In this document: positions 40,617 through 49,791 of the stretch, piece by piece
Layout of the letters: each line of letters begins with the position of its first letter
Position numbering within the stretch: position 1 is the first letter of the stretch
DNA from: Chthoniobacterales bacterium
Lineage (GTDB): Bacteria; Verrucomicrobiota; Verrucomicrobiia; Chthoniobacterales; UBA10450
Assembly: GCA_025929155.1 (NCBI GenBank)
Contig: JAICMR010000001.1
Span: 1 to 64,000 of the forward strand
DNA length: 64,000 bases
Reading direction: 5' to 3'
Program-made: the position numbers and the translations under genes
Notes under the pieces: generated by a model
Databases searched by the model: none
The model's input: the letters and a program-made list of their open reading frames with translations, nothing else
What the model was told of the DNA's origin: nothing

Positions 40617-41642
40617 ATGCGTGACCGCCGATCCATCAGCTCTATCGCCGTCGATCCCGAACTTGTCCCCGGAGCCCGCAACGCGATCTTTGATTGCCTG
40701 CGGCTCCAGCCTGACGAACGCATCACCATTATCACCGACGAGGCGACACTGGAAATCGCGGCGGCGCTCCAGGAGCAGGTCGAGGAAGTCGGCGCGGAGC
40801 ACGCCGTTTTCGTGCTCGAGGAATACGCAGAGCGACCGTTGCAGAACATGCCCCGTCTGATCCTGGACGATCTCGCGACGTCGCAGGTTTCGATCTTTTG
40901 CGCGCAAACCCAGCGCGGTGAACTCGGCTCGCGCATGCAGATGAGCGACGTCGTGAACAAGAATCACATCCGTCACGGCCACATGGTAAACATCAGCCGC
41001 GAGATCATGCTCGAGGGAATGCGGGCCGATTTTCATGCGATCGACGCCCACAGCCAGGTGCTTGTCGAGATGGCGCGCCGCACGAAACGCGTCACCTGCA
41101 AAACCGCGGCCGGCACCGACTACAGCGCGGAGCTTTCCTCAAATCTTCGCTGGCTCAAAACGAGCGGCATTATTACTCCCGAGAAATGGGGCAACCTTCC
41201 GGGTGGCGAAATTTTTACTTCGCCCTTCGACAGCGACGGCCTCTTCGTGGTCGACGGCGTGGTGGGCGATTATCTTTGCCAGAAATACGGCGACATCCAG
41301 AAAACCCCCCTAACGATCGAGATCAAAGACAACCGGATTCACAAGCTCGCCTGCGCCAACCAGGAGTTGCTGGAAGAGTTCGCCGCCTACACGAGCACCG
41401 ACGAAAACAGCGACCGCGTCGGTGAGTTCGCGGTCGGCACCAACACCGCCTGCACCCGAATCATCGGGAACATTTTGCAGGACGAAAAAATTCCCGGCAT
41501 CCACATCGCTTTCGGCCATCCGTATGCCGAACATACCGGCCAGACTTGGCTCTCGAAGACGCACATTGACTGCGTCGGCCGCGATTTCGACATCTGGTTC
41601 GACGACGAACAGGTAATGGCGAAGGGGAAATTTTTGGTCTGA
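40617..41642 (+). CDS. Aminopeptidase (M29/leucyl aminopeptidase-like)
   Basis: MLEGMRADFHAIDAHSQVLVEMARRTKRVTCKTAAGTDYSAELS, NLPGGEIFTSP, EFAVGTNTACTRIIGNILQDEKIPGIHIAFGHPYAEHTGQ. Confidence 0.82.
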   Translation: MRDRRSISSIAVDPELVPGARNAIFDCLRLQPDERITIITDEATLEIAAALQEQVEEVGAEHAVFVLEEYAERPLQNMPRLILDDLATSQVSIFCAQTQRGELGSRMQMSDVVNKNHIRHGHMVNISREIMLEGMRADFHAIDAHSQVLVEMARRTKRVTCKTAAGTDYSAELSSNLRWLKTSGIITPEKWGNLPGGEIFTSPFDSDGLFVVDGVVGDYLCQKYGDIQKTPLTIEIKDNRIHKLACANQELLEEFAAYTSTDENSDRVGEFAVGTNTACTRIIGNILQDEKIPGIHIAFGHPYAEHTGQTWLSKTHIDCVGRDFDIWFDDEQVMAKGKFLV

Positions 41643-41731
41643 TCGGCTCCGTGGTTTGCGACGCGCGGGAGCGCCTTTCGCCGATCTCGCTTGTCAGTCT
41701 TAGGCGCTTCCGAAACCGCCTGCCGATCGCG

Positions 41732-42922
41732 TCACATCCGTTCCCCTTCGGTCAGCATCCGCACCCGCTCGTCCAGGAACGGCAGCCGGATCGTCAATGT
41801 CAGTCCCTTGCCTTCGGTACTTTCGATCGCGATCTCGCCTCCATGTTCGCGAACAATCCGCCTAACGATAAGCAGGCCGAGTCCCGAGCCGCCGCGTTTG
41901 GTTGTGAAATAAGGCTCATAAATCCGGCTCAGATTTTCCGCCGAGATTCCGCCGCCCGTGTCCGTGAAACTGATCTTCACGTGCGTGTCGTCCCGGTCGC
42001 TCCGGATGCGGAGGATCCCGCGACGTTTCATGGCTTCGAAGCTGTTCTTGATCGCGTTATAAAAGACCTGCTTCATCTGGTCGCGATCGAGCTGGAGCGG
42101 CGGTAGATCTTCGCGCAGCTCCGTCTCGACCACGATGTCGCGGTCTTTTATCTCCGCCTGGAAAAAGCGGATCGTTTCCTCCAGCAGCTTGTTCACGTCC
42201 TCCGGCTGGAGTTGGGGTTTCGAGGGACGAATCGCACGCAGGAATTGTGTCACGATCGAGTCGAGCCGGTTGATCTCCGCCCGCGCGATATCGATCGATT
42301 CCTGCAGCTCGCGCTTCTCTTCCGTCGCGCTCAGTTTCCTCACCTTCCGCTCCATTAATTGCAGATGGATGTGGAGCGAGTTGAGCGGATTGCCGATTTC
42401 ATGTGCGACCCCGGCGGCGAGCAAAGTGAGCGCCGAGAAACGCTCGGATTCGATGGTCTGCTCGGCCGAGCGCCGGCTCTCGGTGATGTCGCGCAGGATC
42501 ATGGCATGCCCGACCCGCTCCGCCACATGGTCGTTAGGCTGCGATCCATCGGTCTTCCGCTCGATCATGAGCGGCACGACGTAAAAGTTAATGAATCGGT
42601 TCGCCGGATAAAAAATCTCCATGTCCCGGCTGAGCACGCTCTCCGATTGCGAGAGCGCTTTCCAATCGAGGCCACGAACGCGCTCGTCGAGCGGCCGGCC
42701 CACCGCTTTCTCTCCGTCGATGCCGAAGATTTCGCAGGCGGCGTCGTTCAGGTAAGTGATCCGACCCTTCGCGTCGGTCACAATGATCCCTTCCTGGATG
42801 GAGTTGAAAATCGTCTCGAGGAATCCCTTCTCCTGCGCGAGGCGCAGCAGGTAATTTTGCACTTCCTCGGGCCCAATACGGCCGAGGCGTTCGATGAGTT
42901 TTTCGAGAAAACCGGATTTCAT
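41732..42922 (-). CDS. PAS-domain sensor histidine kinase (NtrB-like)
   Basis: PAS VTDAKGRITYLNDAACEIFGIDGEKAVG; H-box LTLLAAGVAHEIGNPLNSLHIHLQLME; FTDTGGGISAENLSRIYEPYFTTKRGGSGLGLLIVRRIV. Confidence 0.95.
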   Translation of the reverse strand: MKSGFLEKLIERLGRIGPEEVQNYLLRLAQEKGFLETIFNSIQEGIIVTDAKGRITYLNDAACEIFGIDGEKAVGRPLDERVRGLDWKALSQSESVLSRDMEIFYPANRFINFYVVPLMIERKTDGSQPNDHVAERVGHAMILRDITESRRSAEQTIESERFSALTLLAAGVAHEIGNPLNSLHIHLQLMERKVRKLSATEEKRELQESIDIARAEINRLDSIVTQFLRAIRPSKPQLQPEDVNKLLEETIRFFQAEIKDRDIVVETELREDLPPLQLDRDQMKQVFYNAIKNSFEAMKRRGILRIRSDRDDTHVKISFTDTGGGISAENLSRIYEPYFTTKRGGSGLGLLIVRRIVREHGGEIAIESTEGKGLTLTIRLPFLDERVRMLTEGERM

Positions 42923-42993
42923 GTAGCGTGCGCTGTCCCAGCGCAGAAGAGCTTGGCAAGGGCGTTTCCTAGAGAACAGCCGACACTACACAC

Positions 42994-43611
42994 ATGACTC
43001 GGACTTTTCTTCTCTCGCCCGCCTATGCTGGCGGCCGCCGCGCGCAGATGCTCCTGAGCGAACGGGCGCAGTTCGCGCTCGCGCGACGGTTGCGCATGGG
43101 TGAAGCGGTGTCGTTAGGCGAAGTCTTCACCTTTCTCAGCGGTCTCTATTTTCGAGGGAAACTGGCCTACGCGAATACCTTCGCTAGCGACTTTGAGCGG
43201 GTGCTCGTGATCACGCCGACGCGCGGCCTCGTGCCGGCAGCGACCGGCGTCACGCTCGCGGACCTGCGGGAATTTGCCGAGGTCGATATTGCGCAAGACG
43301 AGCCGCGTTATCGGCAACCGCTCGAGCGCGACCTGCGCCGGCTCGTTCGGCAACTTTCGCCGGCCTGCGACGTTGTGCTGCTCGGAAGCATCGCGACGGG
43401 CAAGTATGTCCGTGTGATGCTCGAGATTTTGCAGGATCGGCTGCGGTTTCCAGCGGATTTCGTCGGGCGTGGCGACATGAGCCGTGGCGGGTTGCTCCTG
43501 CGCTGCGCGGTGGATCGCGTCGAACTCAGTTACATCCCAGTGGCCGGCGCGACACGAAAAGGGAAGCGACCCCCAAAGCTGGCGCCGCGTCGCTACCCGC
43601 GGTCGTCCTGA
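42994..43611 (+). CDS. Uncharacterised conserved-looking protein upstream of an ATP-dependent DNA ligase
   Basis: Good continuous ORF with coding character (FLLSPAYAGGRRAQMLLSERAQFALARRLRMGEAVSLGEVFTFLSGLYFRGKLAYANTF...CDVVLLGSIATGKYV). Family not recognised. Confidence 0.75.
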   Translation: MTRTFLLSPAYAGGRRAQMLLSERAQFALARRLRMGEAVSLGEVFTFLSGLYFRGKLAYANTFASDFERVLVITPTRGLVPAATGVTLADLREFAEVDIAQDEPRYRQPLERDLRRLVRQLSPACDVVLLGSIATGKYVRVMLEILQDRLRFPADFVGRGDMSRGGLLLRCAVDRVELSYIPVAGATRKGKRPPKLAPRRYPRSS

Positions 43612-43719
43612 GCGAAGTCGAAAGATCCCGGGAAAAAACCATGAAGCGCAAACTGCAAAACTCGCTTTCCAGAAACTCCGCGGGATCTTTCGACTCCGCC
43701 TCGCTGTGCTCAAGATGAC
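43602..43719. repeat. Palindromic repeat (GTCATCCTGAGCG family) between the uncharacterised gene and the DNA ligase gene
   Basis: Left arm gtcgtcctgagcgaagtcgaaagatcccg; right arm cgggatctttcgactccgcctcgctgtgctcaagatgac. Core GAAAGATCCCG/CGGGATCTTTC exact. Confidence 0.8.
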
Positions 43720-44752
43720 AAAGCCTCTGCAACCGCCGCTCCCGCCGATGGAAGCCCGCTCCGTCGATGAAATCCCGAGCGACGACGGCTGGCAATACGA
43801 GCCGAAGTGGGACGGCTTCCGCTGCCTCGCCTTCCGCGAGGGTGACGAAATTTACCTGCAGTCAAAAGCTGGCCAGCCGCTGGCGCGTTATTTCCCCGAT
43901 GTCGTCAAGGTGCTCCTCGAACTGAACGCGAAACGGTTTGTTCTCGACGGCGAATTAGTGGTTCCGGTCAAGGGCGCCCTTTCCTTTGATGAATTGCAAC
44001 TTCGGCTTCATCCCGCCGCCAGCCGCGTCCAAAAACTGGCTGCGGCCCATCCGGCGACCTTCGTCGTCTTCGACCTGCTTTCCGGCACGGACGGGCAATC
44101 GCTCGTCGAGATACCGCTCGCGAAACGCCGCCCATTGCTCGAGGAATTCGCGAGCCAATTGTTCGCTGGCGAAAAGCAAATCCGCCTCTCACCAGCCACA
44201 ACCGATCTTGCCCGGGCGGAAAAGTGGTTTGAGAAAGTCGGTGGCGACCTCGATGGGATCATTGCGAAGCGGACCGATGCCGCCTACGCCTCGGGCGAGC
44301 GGACGGCGATGGTGAAGATCAAACAAATTCGGACCGTCGACTGCGTTGTCGGGGGCTTTCGTTATGCCAGCAGCGGCGACGTCATCGGCTCGCTCCTGCT
44401 CGGACTTTACGACGAGGAAGGGTTGCTCCACCACGTCGGCTTTACTTCCGCCTTTAAGGCGGGCGAGAAACCTGCCCTAACGAAAAAGTTTGAAGCCCTG
44501 AAGAAGCCGCCCGGATTTACCGGCAATGCACCGGGCGGACCGAGCCGCTGGAGCACGGAGCGGAGCGGAGAATGGGAACCGGTCGCACCGTGCGAAGTGG
44601 TGGAAGTCACTTACGATCACTTCACGGGCGGACGCTTTCGGCACGGCACGAAGATTGTGCGCTGGCGCAAAGACAAACCGCCGAAGCAATGCACGCTTGC
44701 CCAGGTCGAAGATCGCGAAGGCAAATCGCTCACGCTCCTGTCTTCATCTTGA
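43715..44752 (+). CDS. ATP-dependent DNA ligase
   Basis: YEPKWDGFRCLAFREGDEIYLQSKAGQPLARYFPDV (nucleotidyltransferase motif I), FVLDGELVV, GGDLDGIIAKRTDAAYASGERTAMVKIKQIRTVDCVVGGFR. Confidence 0.93.
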   Translation: MTKPLQPPLPPMEARSVDEIPSDDGWQYEPKWDGFRCLAFREGDEIYLQSKAGQPLARYFPDVVKVLLELNAKRFVLDGELVVPVKGALSFDELQLRLHPAASRVQKLAAAHPATFVVFDLLSGTDGQSLVEIPLAKRRPLLEEFASQLFAGEKQIRLSPATTDLARAEKWFEKVGGDLDGIIAKRTDAAYASGERTAMVKIKQIRTVDCVVGGFRYASSGDVIGSLLLGLYDEEGLLHHVGFTSAFKAGEKPALTKKFEALKKPPGFTGNAPGGPSRWSTERSGEWEPVAPCEVVEVTYDHFTGGRFRHGTKIVRWRKDKPPKQCTLAQVEDREGKSLTLLSSS

Positions 44753-44782
44753 TTCGACTCTCCGATCGGAAACCATTCGCGC

Positions 44783-45295
44783 ATGACTAACGAATGGGAA
44801 CAGGCGCGAATTCCAACTGCGATTCTGTGGGGAGGTTTGGTTGCCGGCGTGCTCGACTTCACCTTCGCGCTCACCTTCAATCACTGGCGCGGCGTCCCTT
44901 TCATCCGGGTTCCGCAGGCGATCGCGAGCGGCCTGCTCGGCCGCGATGCGTTTCAAGGTGGCCTAACGACTGCGGCGTTCGGCGTCGCGCTCCACTTCCT
45001 GATCGCGTTCTGTCTGGCGGCTTTTTATAACGGAGTGAGCCGCCTCTTTCCGGTCTTGATCCGTTGGGCGGTGCTCTTCGGTCCGCTTTACGGCGTCGCG
45101 GTTTATTTCTTCATGAATCTCGTCGTGCTCCCGCTCTCGCGAGCGCCAAAATTTAAGCACACCGCGCTCTCGACCTGGAGCGATCTCGGCTCGCATGTCG
45201 TCTTCGTCGGTCTAACCATCGCGCTTTTCGCGCGCCGCTACGCGAGCGCGCGCCAACCGGCGGATTTGCCTAACGACTCCAGCTCGGCTCGGTGA
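44783..45295 (+). CDS. Uncharacterised multi-pass membrane protein
   Basis: Four hydrophobic segments (LWGGLVAGVLDFTFALTF; FGVALHFLIAFCLAAFY; AVLFGPLYGVAVYFFMNLVVLPL; SHVVFVGLTIALFA). Confidence 0.75.
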   Translation: MTNEWEQARIPTAILWGGLVAGVLDFTFALTFNHWRGVPFIRVPQAIASGLLGRDAFQGGLTTAAFGVALHFLIAFCLAAFYNGVSRLFPVLIRWAVLFGPLYGVAVYFFMNLVVLPLSRAPKFKHTALSTWSDLGSHVVFVGLTIALFARRYASARQPADLPNDSSSAR

Positions 45296-46424
45296 TTTTG
45301 CCGAGGCCTTCGAGCACCTTGATCTTTTGGCTGTTCACCGTGTCAACCATGTAGAGCGTGCCGCCGTCGCTGTAGATCAGGTGGCGCGAGTCCGGTCCCC
45401 ACACCGGATCTTCGCCGGTCCCGACGACGCGCTTGTTCCCGCCGCCGAGATCCATCACCACCACCTGAAAGTCGCCGCCGGAGCGGACATTGAAGGCGAT
45501 CTTTTTTCCGTCCGGCGACCAACTCGGCTCGGTGCAGTAGCCATAGCCGGTCGAGATTGGGCTACCCGATCCGCCGCGCGCCGAAATCCGATAAAGTTGC
45601 GGGCCGCCGGAGCCGCTGAACGAGTAGATAATTTCCTCCCCGTCAGGAGACCACGTCGGGCTCGACTCCACCCCGCGGGTGTGGGTCAAACGCTCCGCGC
45701 CGCCCCCGTTCGCGCTCACGGTGTAAAGTTCCGGGTTGCCATCTTTGCTGATCGTTAGGGCGATCCGGTTGCCGTTCGGGGAAAAGGCGACGCCGCTGTT
45801 GGTGCCGGGGTAATTTACGATCTTGTTCCGCGCGCCGCTCGCGAGATCAATCAGATACACATCAGCGTAACCGCTCTGGTAACCGGTGTAGGTGATTCGG
45901 CTCCCGTCGGGGCTGATCGAGGGATGCACGCTGATCGTATTGTCATGCGTGAGCTGCCGCGCATTCGTCCCGTCGTAATCCGCGACGTAAACTTCCTTGT
46001 GGCCGCTCCGCGTCGCGATGAAAGCGATTTTGCTTCCGGCCAGGCCTTTGTGGCCGGTCAGCGTTTCGATGATGTCGTTAGCAAACTCGTGCGCATTCGC
46101 GCGATTTTCGCCGTTGTAGGTTTTCGAGAGCACGGTGCCGCCGCTGTGATCCACAACCGTTCCCTGTAGATTTCCAGCGTCCGCGCGTCCACTCACGGTA
46201 TAGGAGGCGTTGGCGCTGCCGAGGTTGAAAAGGCCCGACATCGTCAGGTCCTTTTGCACGATATTTGTCGCAGCCGCGCCGTCGGCTCCCGTGAGCCCGG
46301 CGATGCTCAGGTTCAGGCGGTCACCCTTACTCACAGTGATCGTCGGCACATCCTCGCCGCGCGCCAGTTGCATTGTTGTTAGGCAAATGATCGCCGTCAC
46401 GGTTGCTCGTAAAATTTGTCTCAT
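45270..46424 (-). CDS. tolB: Tol-Pal system protein TolB
   Basis: [54 protein letters not shown], repeated [16 protein letters not shown] propeller blades. Confidence 0.93.
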   Translation of the reverse strand: MRQILRATVTAIICLTTMQLARGEDVPTITVSKGDRLNLSIAGLTGADGAAATNIVQKDLTMSGLFNLGSANASYTVSGRADAGNLQGTVVDHSGGTVLSKTYNGENRANAHEFANDIIETLTGHKGLAGSKIAFIATRSGHKEVYVADYDGTNARQLTHDNTISVHPSISPDGSRITYTGYQSGYADVYLIDLASGARNKIVNYPGTNSGVAFSPNGNRIALTISKDGNPELYTVSANGGGAERLTHTRGVESSPTWSPDGEEIIYSFSGSGGPQLYRISARGGSGSPISTGYGYCTEPSWSPDGKKIAFNVRSGGDFQVVVMDLGGGNKRVVGTGEDPVWGPDSRHLIYSDGGTLYMVDTVNSQKIKVLEGLGKITEPSWSR

Positions 46425-47386
46425 TGCCCGGAATTTAATTCGAAGTTGATGTTCACGTCATAATATTCGTTGCCCAGGCCAGCCGGCAACGGATCGACTT
46501 TTTTGACGCGCGCAGCAGCGGCTTTCACGGAGTCGTCCACGACGGAATTACCGGAGGATTTCGCGATTGAGTAGTCGGAAATTCGTCCGTCTTTTTCGAT
46601 CCGGAGGCGCAGCAGGACCGAAAGCTTCGCGCTCTGCACGACGGACGTCGGCTGGACCCATTCGCTGTAGAAACGGTCGTGCAACATGCCGCCATACCAG
46701 CCAAACTCGGAGGCGCCGGAGCCTTGGCCGTGACCGCCGGAACCGCCTGCGCCTTTGGTTTCGCCGGTCTCACTCTCGCCCGCGGCGGTTGCTTTCTTCG
46801 CTGATTTTTCTCTCAGAGATTTCTCCTCGCCGTCGTCTGCTTTCTCCTTCGCCAGGGCGGCCTTGGCGATGGCCTTTTTCTTTGCGGTTTCCTTTTCTTC
46901 CTGCTCCTCGTCAGGCGTGGCCTTTGGCTTCGCTTTCGGCGTCGCCTTCTTCTTTGGAGTCGGTGATGGCTTCGGCGTATGTTTTGGCGTCGATTTTGGC
47001 GTCGGTTTCGGCTTGGGCGTCGGCGTCTCGGTTGGCTTGGGCGTTGGAGTTGGAGTCTCGGTCGGAGTCGGAGTCGCCGTCGCCGTCGGGCTGACCGGGA
47101 TTTCTATCTCGCTCTTGGCGCTCGGCAAAACTTCCGGAGTCGCTTCTTCCGCCGGTTCGTTAGGCGAAGTGACCGGAGTTTCTTCTTCCGGCGGCGGCGC
47201 GGGGGTTTCCGCGGCCGCTTCCGGGGCTGGCAGGGCCTGACTCGCGCCCGCGCCGCCTTCCATCCAGACGATGTCCTTCGGCGCCGGTCTCGTCGTTCGA
47301 CTCCACCAAAGCAGCCCAAGCAGGACCACGACGTGGATCAACCCGACGATCGTGACGTTGCGCCAGAAACGCGCGTCGCGCGTCAT
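46421..47386 (-). CDS. TonB/TolA-like energy transducer
   Basis: N-terminal TM, long [19 protein letters not shown] linker, K/A/E-rich helix, C-terminal [35 protein letters not shown] TonB-like domain. Confidence 0.9.
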   Translation of the reverse strand: MTRDARFWRNVTIVGLIHVVVLLGLLWWSRTTRPAPKDIVWMEGGAGASQALPAPEAAAETPAPPPEEETPVTSPNEPAEEATPEVLPSAKSEIEIPVSPTATATPTPTETPTPTPKPTETPTPKPKPTPKSTPKHTPKPSPTPKKKATPKAKPKATPDEEQEEKETAKKKAIAKAALAKEKADDGEEKSLREKSAKKATAAGESETGETKGAGGSGGHGQGSGASEFGWYGGMLHDRFYSEWVQPTSVVQSAKLSVLLRLRIEKDGRISDYSIAKSSGNSVVDDSVKAAAARVKKVDPLPAGLGNEYYDVNINFELNSGQ

Positions 47387-47805
47387 TTCCCCGGCGTCTC
47401 TTCCTGGGTGGCGATGCCGACTTTCGTGATCTCCGCCCGCTGCAATGCGTCCATGAGGTTGACCAATTTTTGCACCGGCAAAGAACGATCCGGACGAATC
47501 ACGACCGCGACATTGGGATCGGCTTGTTTCAAGCTCGCGAGTCGCGTCGGGAGCGCCGCTGCTTCCACCACTTCTTCATTCAGCCTAACGACTTCGTTGC
47601 GATCCATCGAGAGCGTCTGGACGGCGGCCGGATTGATCGGCGCGTTCGTCGTGCCGCTCGAGGGAATGATGAGTGTCTTGCTGTTCTCCATCAGCGGCGT
47701 CGTGATCATGAAAATGATCAGCAGAACGAAAGCGAGATCGAGCAGCGGAGTGATGTTGATCTCCGAGAGCGTCGTGAGGCTGGTGCGGCTGGAGTAACGG
47801 CGCAT
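47383..47805 (-). CDS. tolR: ExbD/TolR biopolymer transport protein
   Basis: [60 protein letters not shown]. Confidence 0.94.
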   Translation of the reverse strand: MRRYSSRTSLTTLSEINITPLLDLAFVLLIIFMITTPLMENSKTLIIPSSGTTNAPINPAAVQTLSMDRNEVVRLNEEVVEAAALPTRLASLKQADPNVAVVIRPDRSLPVQKLVNLMDALQRAEITKVGIATQEETPGK

Positions 47806-47926
47806 GGATCGCTAAGGAAAGGAGGAAAACAGGAACGTTCTTCGAACGAGATTTCGACTCAGAAGATTAGGCAAAACGCAGCAAAGCATCAGGCAGATCC
47901 GGTTTCTCTCCTCCGCGATTCTGCTC

Positions 47927-48691
47927 TCATCTGCGGAAATCGGACATGCGTCCACCGTGCTCGACATATCTGTGCTCAAATTCGGAGGCGAGCTCGGCCG
48001 CGAAGTTATCCATCTCCACCGTCATCGCGCGAATGCTGGTGACGAGAAAGTTGTAGCCAAACATCGCCGGGATCGCGACGCAGAGCGCGGTCACGGTTGT
48101 GATCAGCGCGCCGGAAACACCCGGCGCCATCGCCGCGAGGTTCGCGCTGCCCGCTTCGGCCACGCCGGTAAAAGTATCCATGACTCCCCAGACCGTGCCT
48201 AACAATCCCAGGAACGGCGCACCGCTAACTGCGGTCGCGAGCAGGATCATTTGCGATTCGAGTTTCAACGCCGTCTCGCCGACCGCGCGCTCCATCGCCG
48301 CGTTGACCGCGTGCATCTGCGCCGGCGTGATCTTGTCCGCAATCTCGAGACGCGCGCGAAACGTCTCGTCGATTTCCGCCGACCCGAGCAGGTGAAAAGT
48401 CAGCTCCTTGCATCCGGCGCGATAGACATTGAAGACGGGGGACCCCGAAAAACGCACGCTTGATTCAAACAAGCGCAGCGGCTGCCGATCCTGGCGGAAG
48501 GCAGCGAGAAAACGGTCGCTCTGTTTCCGCGCAAACTGAATCACGCGCATCTTCGTCACCATCACTGACCAACTGAAAATCGAGCCGATGCAAAGAATGC
48601 CGAGCACCATCTTGCCCGCGATCGTGGCGTGCTCGAAAGAAAAAACGAGGCCGCCATCCGCAAGAAATCCGGCCGAAAAGAGTTCCGTCAT
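47927..48691 (-). CDS. tolQ: MotA/TolQ/ExbB proton channel
   Basis: LLATAVSGAPFLGLLGTVWGVMDTFTGVAEAGSANLAAMAPGVSGALITTVTALCVAIPAMFGYNFLV. Confidence 0.94.
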   Translation of the reverse strand: MTELFSAGFLADGGLVFSFEHATIAGKMVLGILCIGSIFSWSVMVTKMRVIQFARKQSDRFLAAFRQDRQPLRLFESSVRFSGSPVFNVYRAGCKELTFHLLGSAEIDETFRARLEIADKITPAQMHAVNAAMERAVGETALKLESQMILLATAVSGAPFLGLLGTVWGVMDTFTGVAEAGSANLAAMAPGVSGALITTVTALCVAIPAMFGYNFLVTSIRAMTVEMDNFAAELASEFEHRYVEHGGRMSDFRR

Positions 48692-48747
48692 TCCGGTCTA
48701 AGTCATAGCCCGCTCAGGGCGAAACGAAAGGCGCAATCCCGGCCCCG

Positions 48748-49734
48748 TCACGTCTGACGGAATCGCGGCGCCGACTGTTCATTGCGGATCCTGCCGACGA
48801 TGATAAACGCCAGTCCGATCGCGATGAGGAAGAAAGAAAAGAACTGTCCGCGCGTGAAACCGGCGATCAGCGACGCGTCCGGTTCGCGAAAATATTCCAC
48901 GATGATCCGGAAGATCGCGTAGCAGACGAAGAATAAACCGGTCAGCACGCCATTCGGCTGGCGGGTCCGCGTACGCACAAGCCAAAGGATCGCGAAGAGC
49001 GCCACGCCTTCGAGCAGCGCCTCGTAAAGCTGCGACGGGTGCCGCGGCGTGAGGATGAAGTGTAATTTTTCGCGCAGGAGCGGATGCGTCTGCAGACCAT
49101 TCACGATTGCTTCCGGAGTCGTTAGGCTGGGAGCGACGGTTTGCGCGGCGAGAAGCGCGTGATCAGCGACCGCGGCGTTCGCCGGATCGAGGATCTCCTT
49201 CGGGAAAAGCATTGCCCACGGCACGGTCGTGGGCCGTCCGTAAAGCTCGCCGTTGATGAAGTTCGCGCAGCGGCCGCAGAAGAGGCCGATCGGTGCCACA
49301 ACCACGAGGTTGTCGCCGAGATTGGTCCACGAGATCTTGTGCCGCCACGAGTAGTAAAAAGTGAACGCGATCAGCCCAAGCATGCCGCCGTGGCTCGACA
49401 TCCCACCTTCCCAGACGCGGAAAATCGAGAGGGGATCGCGCAACATTTCCGGCCGGTAAAACAACACGTAGCCGAGTCGGCCGCCGAGCATCACGCCGAA
49501 GAGCGCGCCCCAGGTAATGAAGTCGCCCACCTGATCGACCTGCAGTTCGGTGTAACCCTTTTTCGCCAGATGGCGCAGAAGCAGAAACCCGAGAGCGAAG
49601 GCGAGCACGTAAGCCATGCCGTACCAGCGCGGCCCGATGTTGCCCCAGAGGCGGAAGATGAACGGATCGAAGTCGTCGAGGAAATAGGCGAGCATCAGGC
49701 GCGCGAGCTTCCGCGATTTTAGGTCGAGCGGCAA
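48748..49734 (-). CDS. lgt: Prolipoprotein diacylglyceryl transferase
   Basis: GGRLGYVLFYRPEMLRDPLSIFRVWEGGMSSHGGMLG, GLFCGRCANFINGELYGRPT, HPSQLYEALLEG, EYFREPD. Confidence 0.95.
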   Translation of the reverse strand: MPLDLKSRKLARLMLAYFLDDFDPFIFRLWGNIGPRWYGMAYVLAFALGFLLLRHLAKKGYTELQVDQVGDFITWGALFGVMLGGRLGYVLFYRPEMLRDPLSIFRVWEGGMSSHGGMLGLIAFTFYYSWRHKISWTNLGDNLVVVAPIGLFCGRCANFINGELYGRPTTVPWAMLFPKEILDPANAAVADHALLAAQTVAPSLTTPEAIVNGLQTHPLLREKLHFILTPRHPSQLYEALLEGVALFAILWLVRTRTRQPNGVLTGLFFVCYAIFRIIVEYFREPDASLIAGFTRGQFFSFFLIAIGLAFIIVGRIRNEQSAPRFRQT

Positions 49735-49791
49735 CCGCGGGAAACTCTGGTGGTCCGCGCAGTCATCCTGTGCGAGCGCCGTGGGATCCGA

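Noticed and set aside
46890-47100. Short tandem-like ggcgtcggcgtc repeats, CRISPR- or satellite-like at first glance
   Set aside because: They encode the TP/KP-rich linker of the TonB/TolA protein; low-complexity coding sequence.
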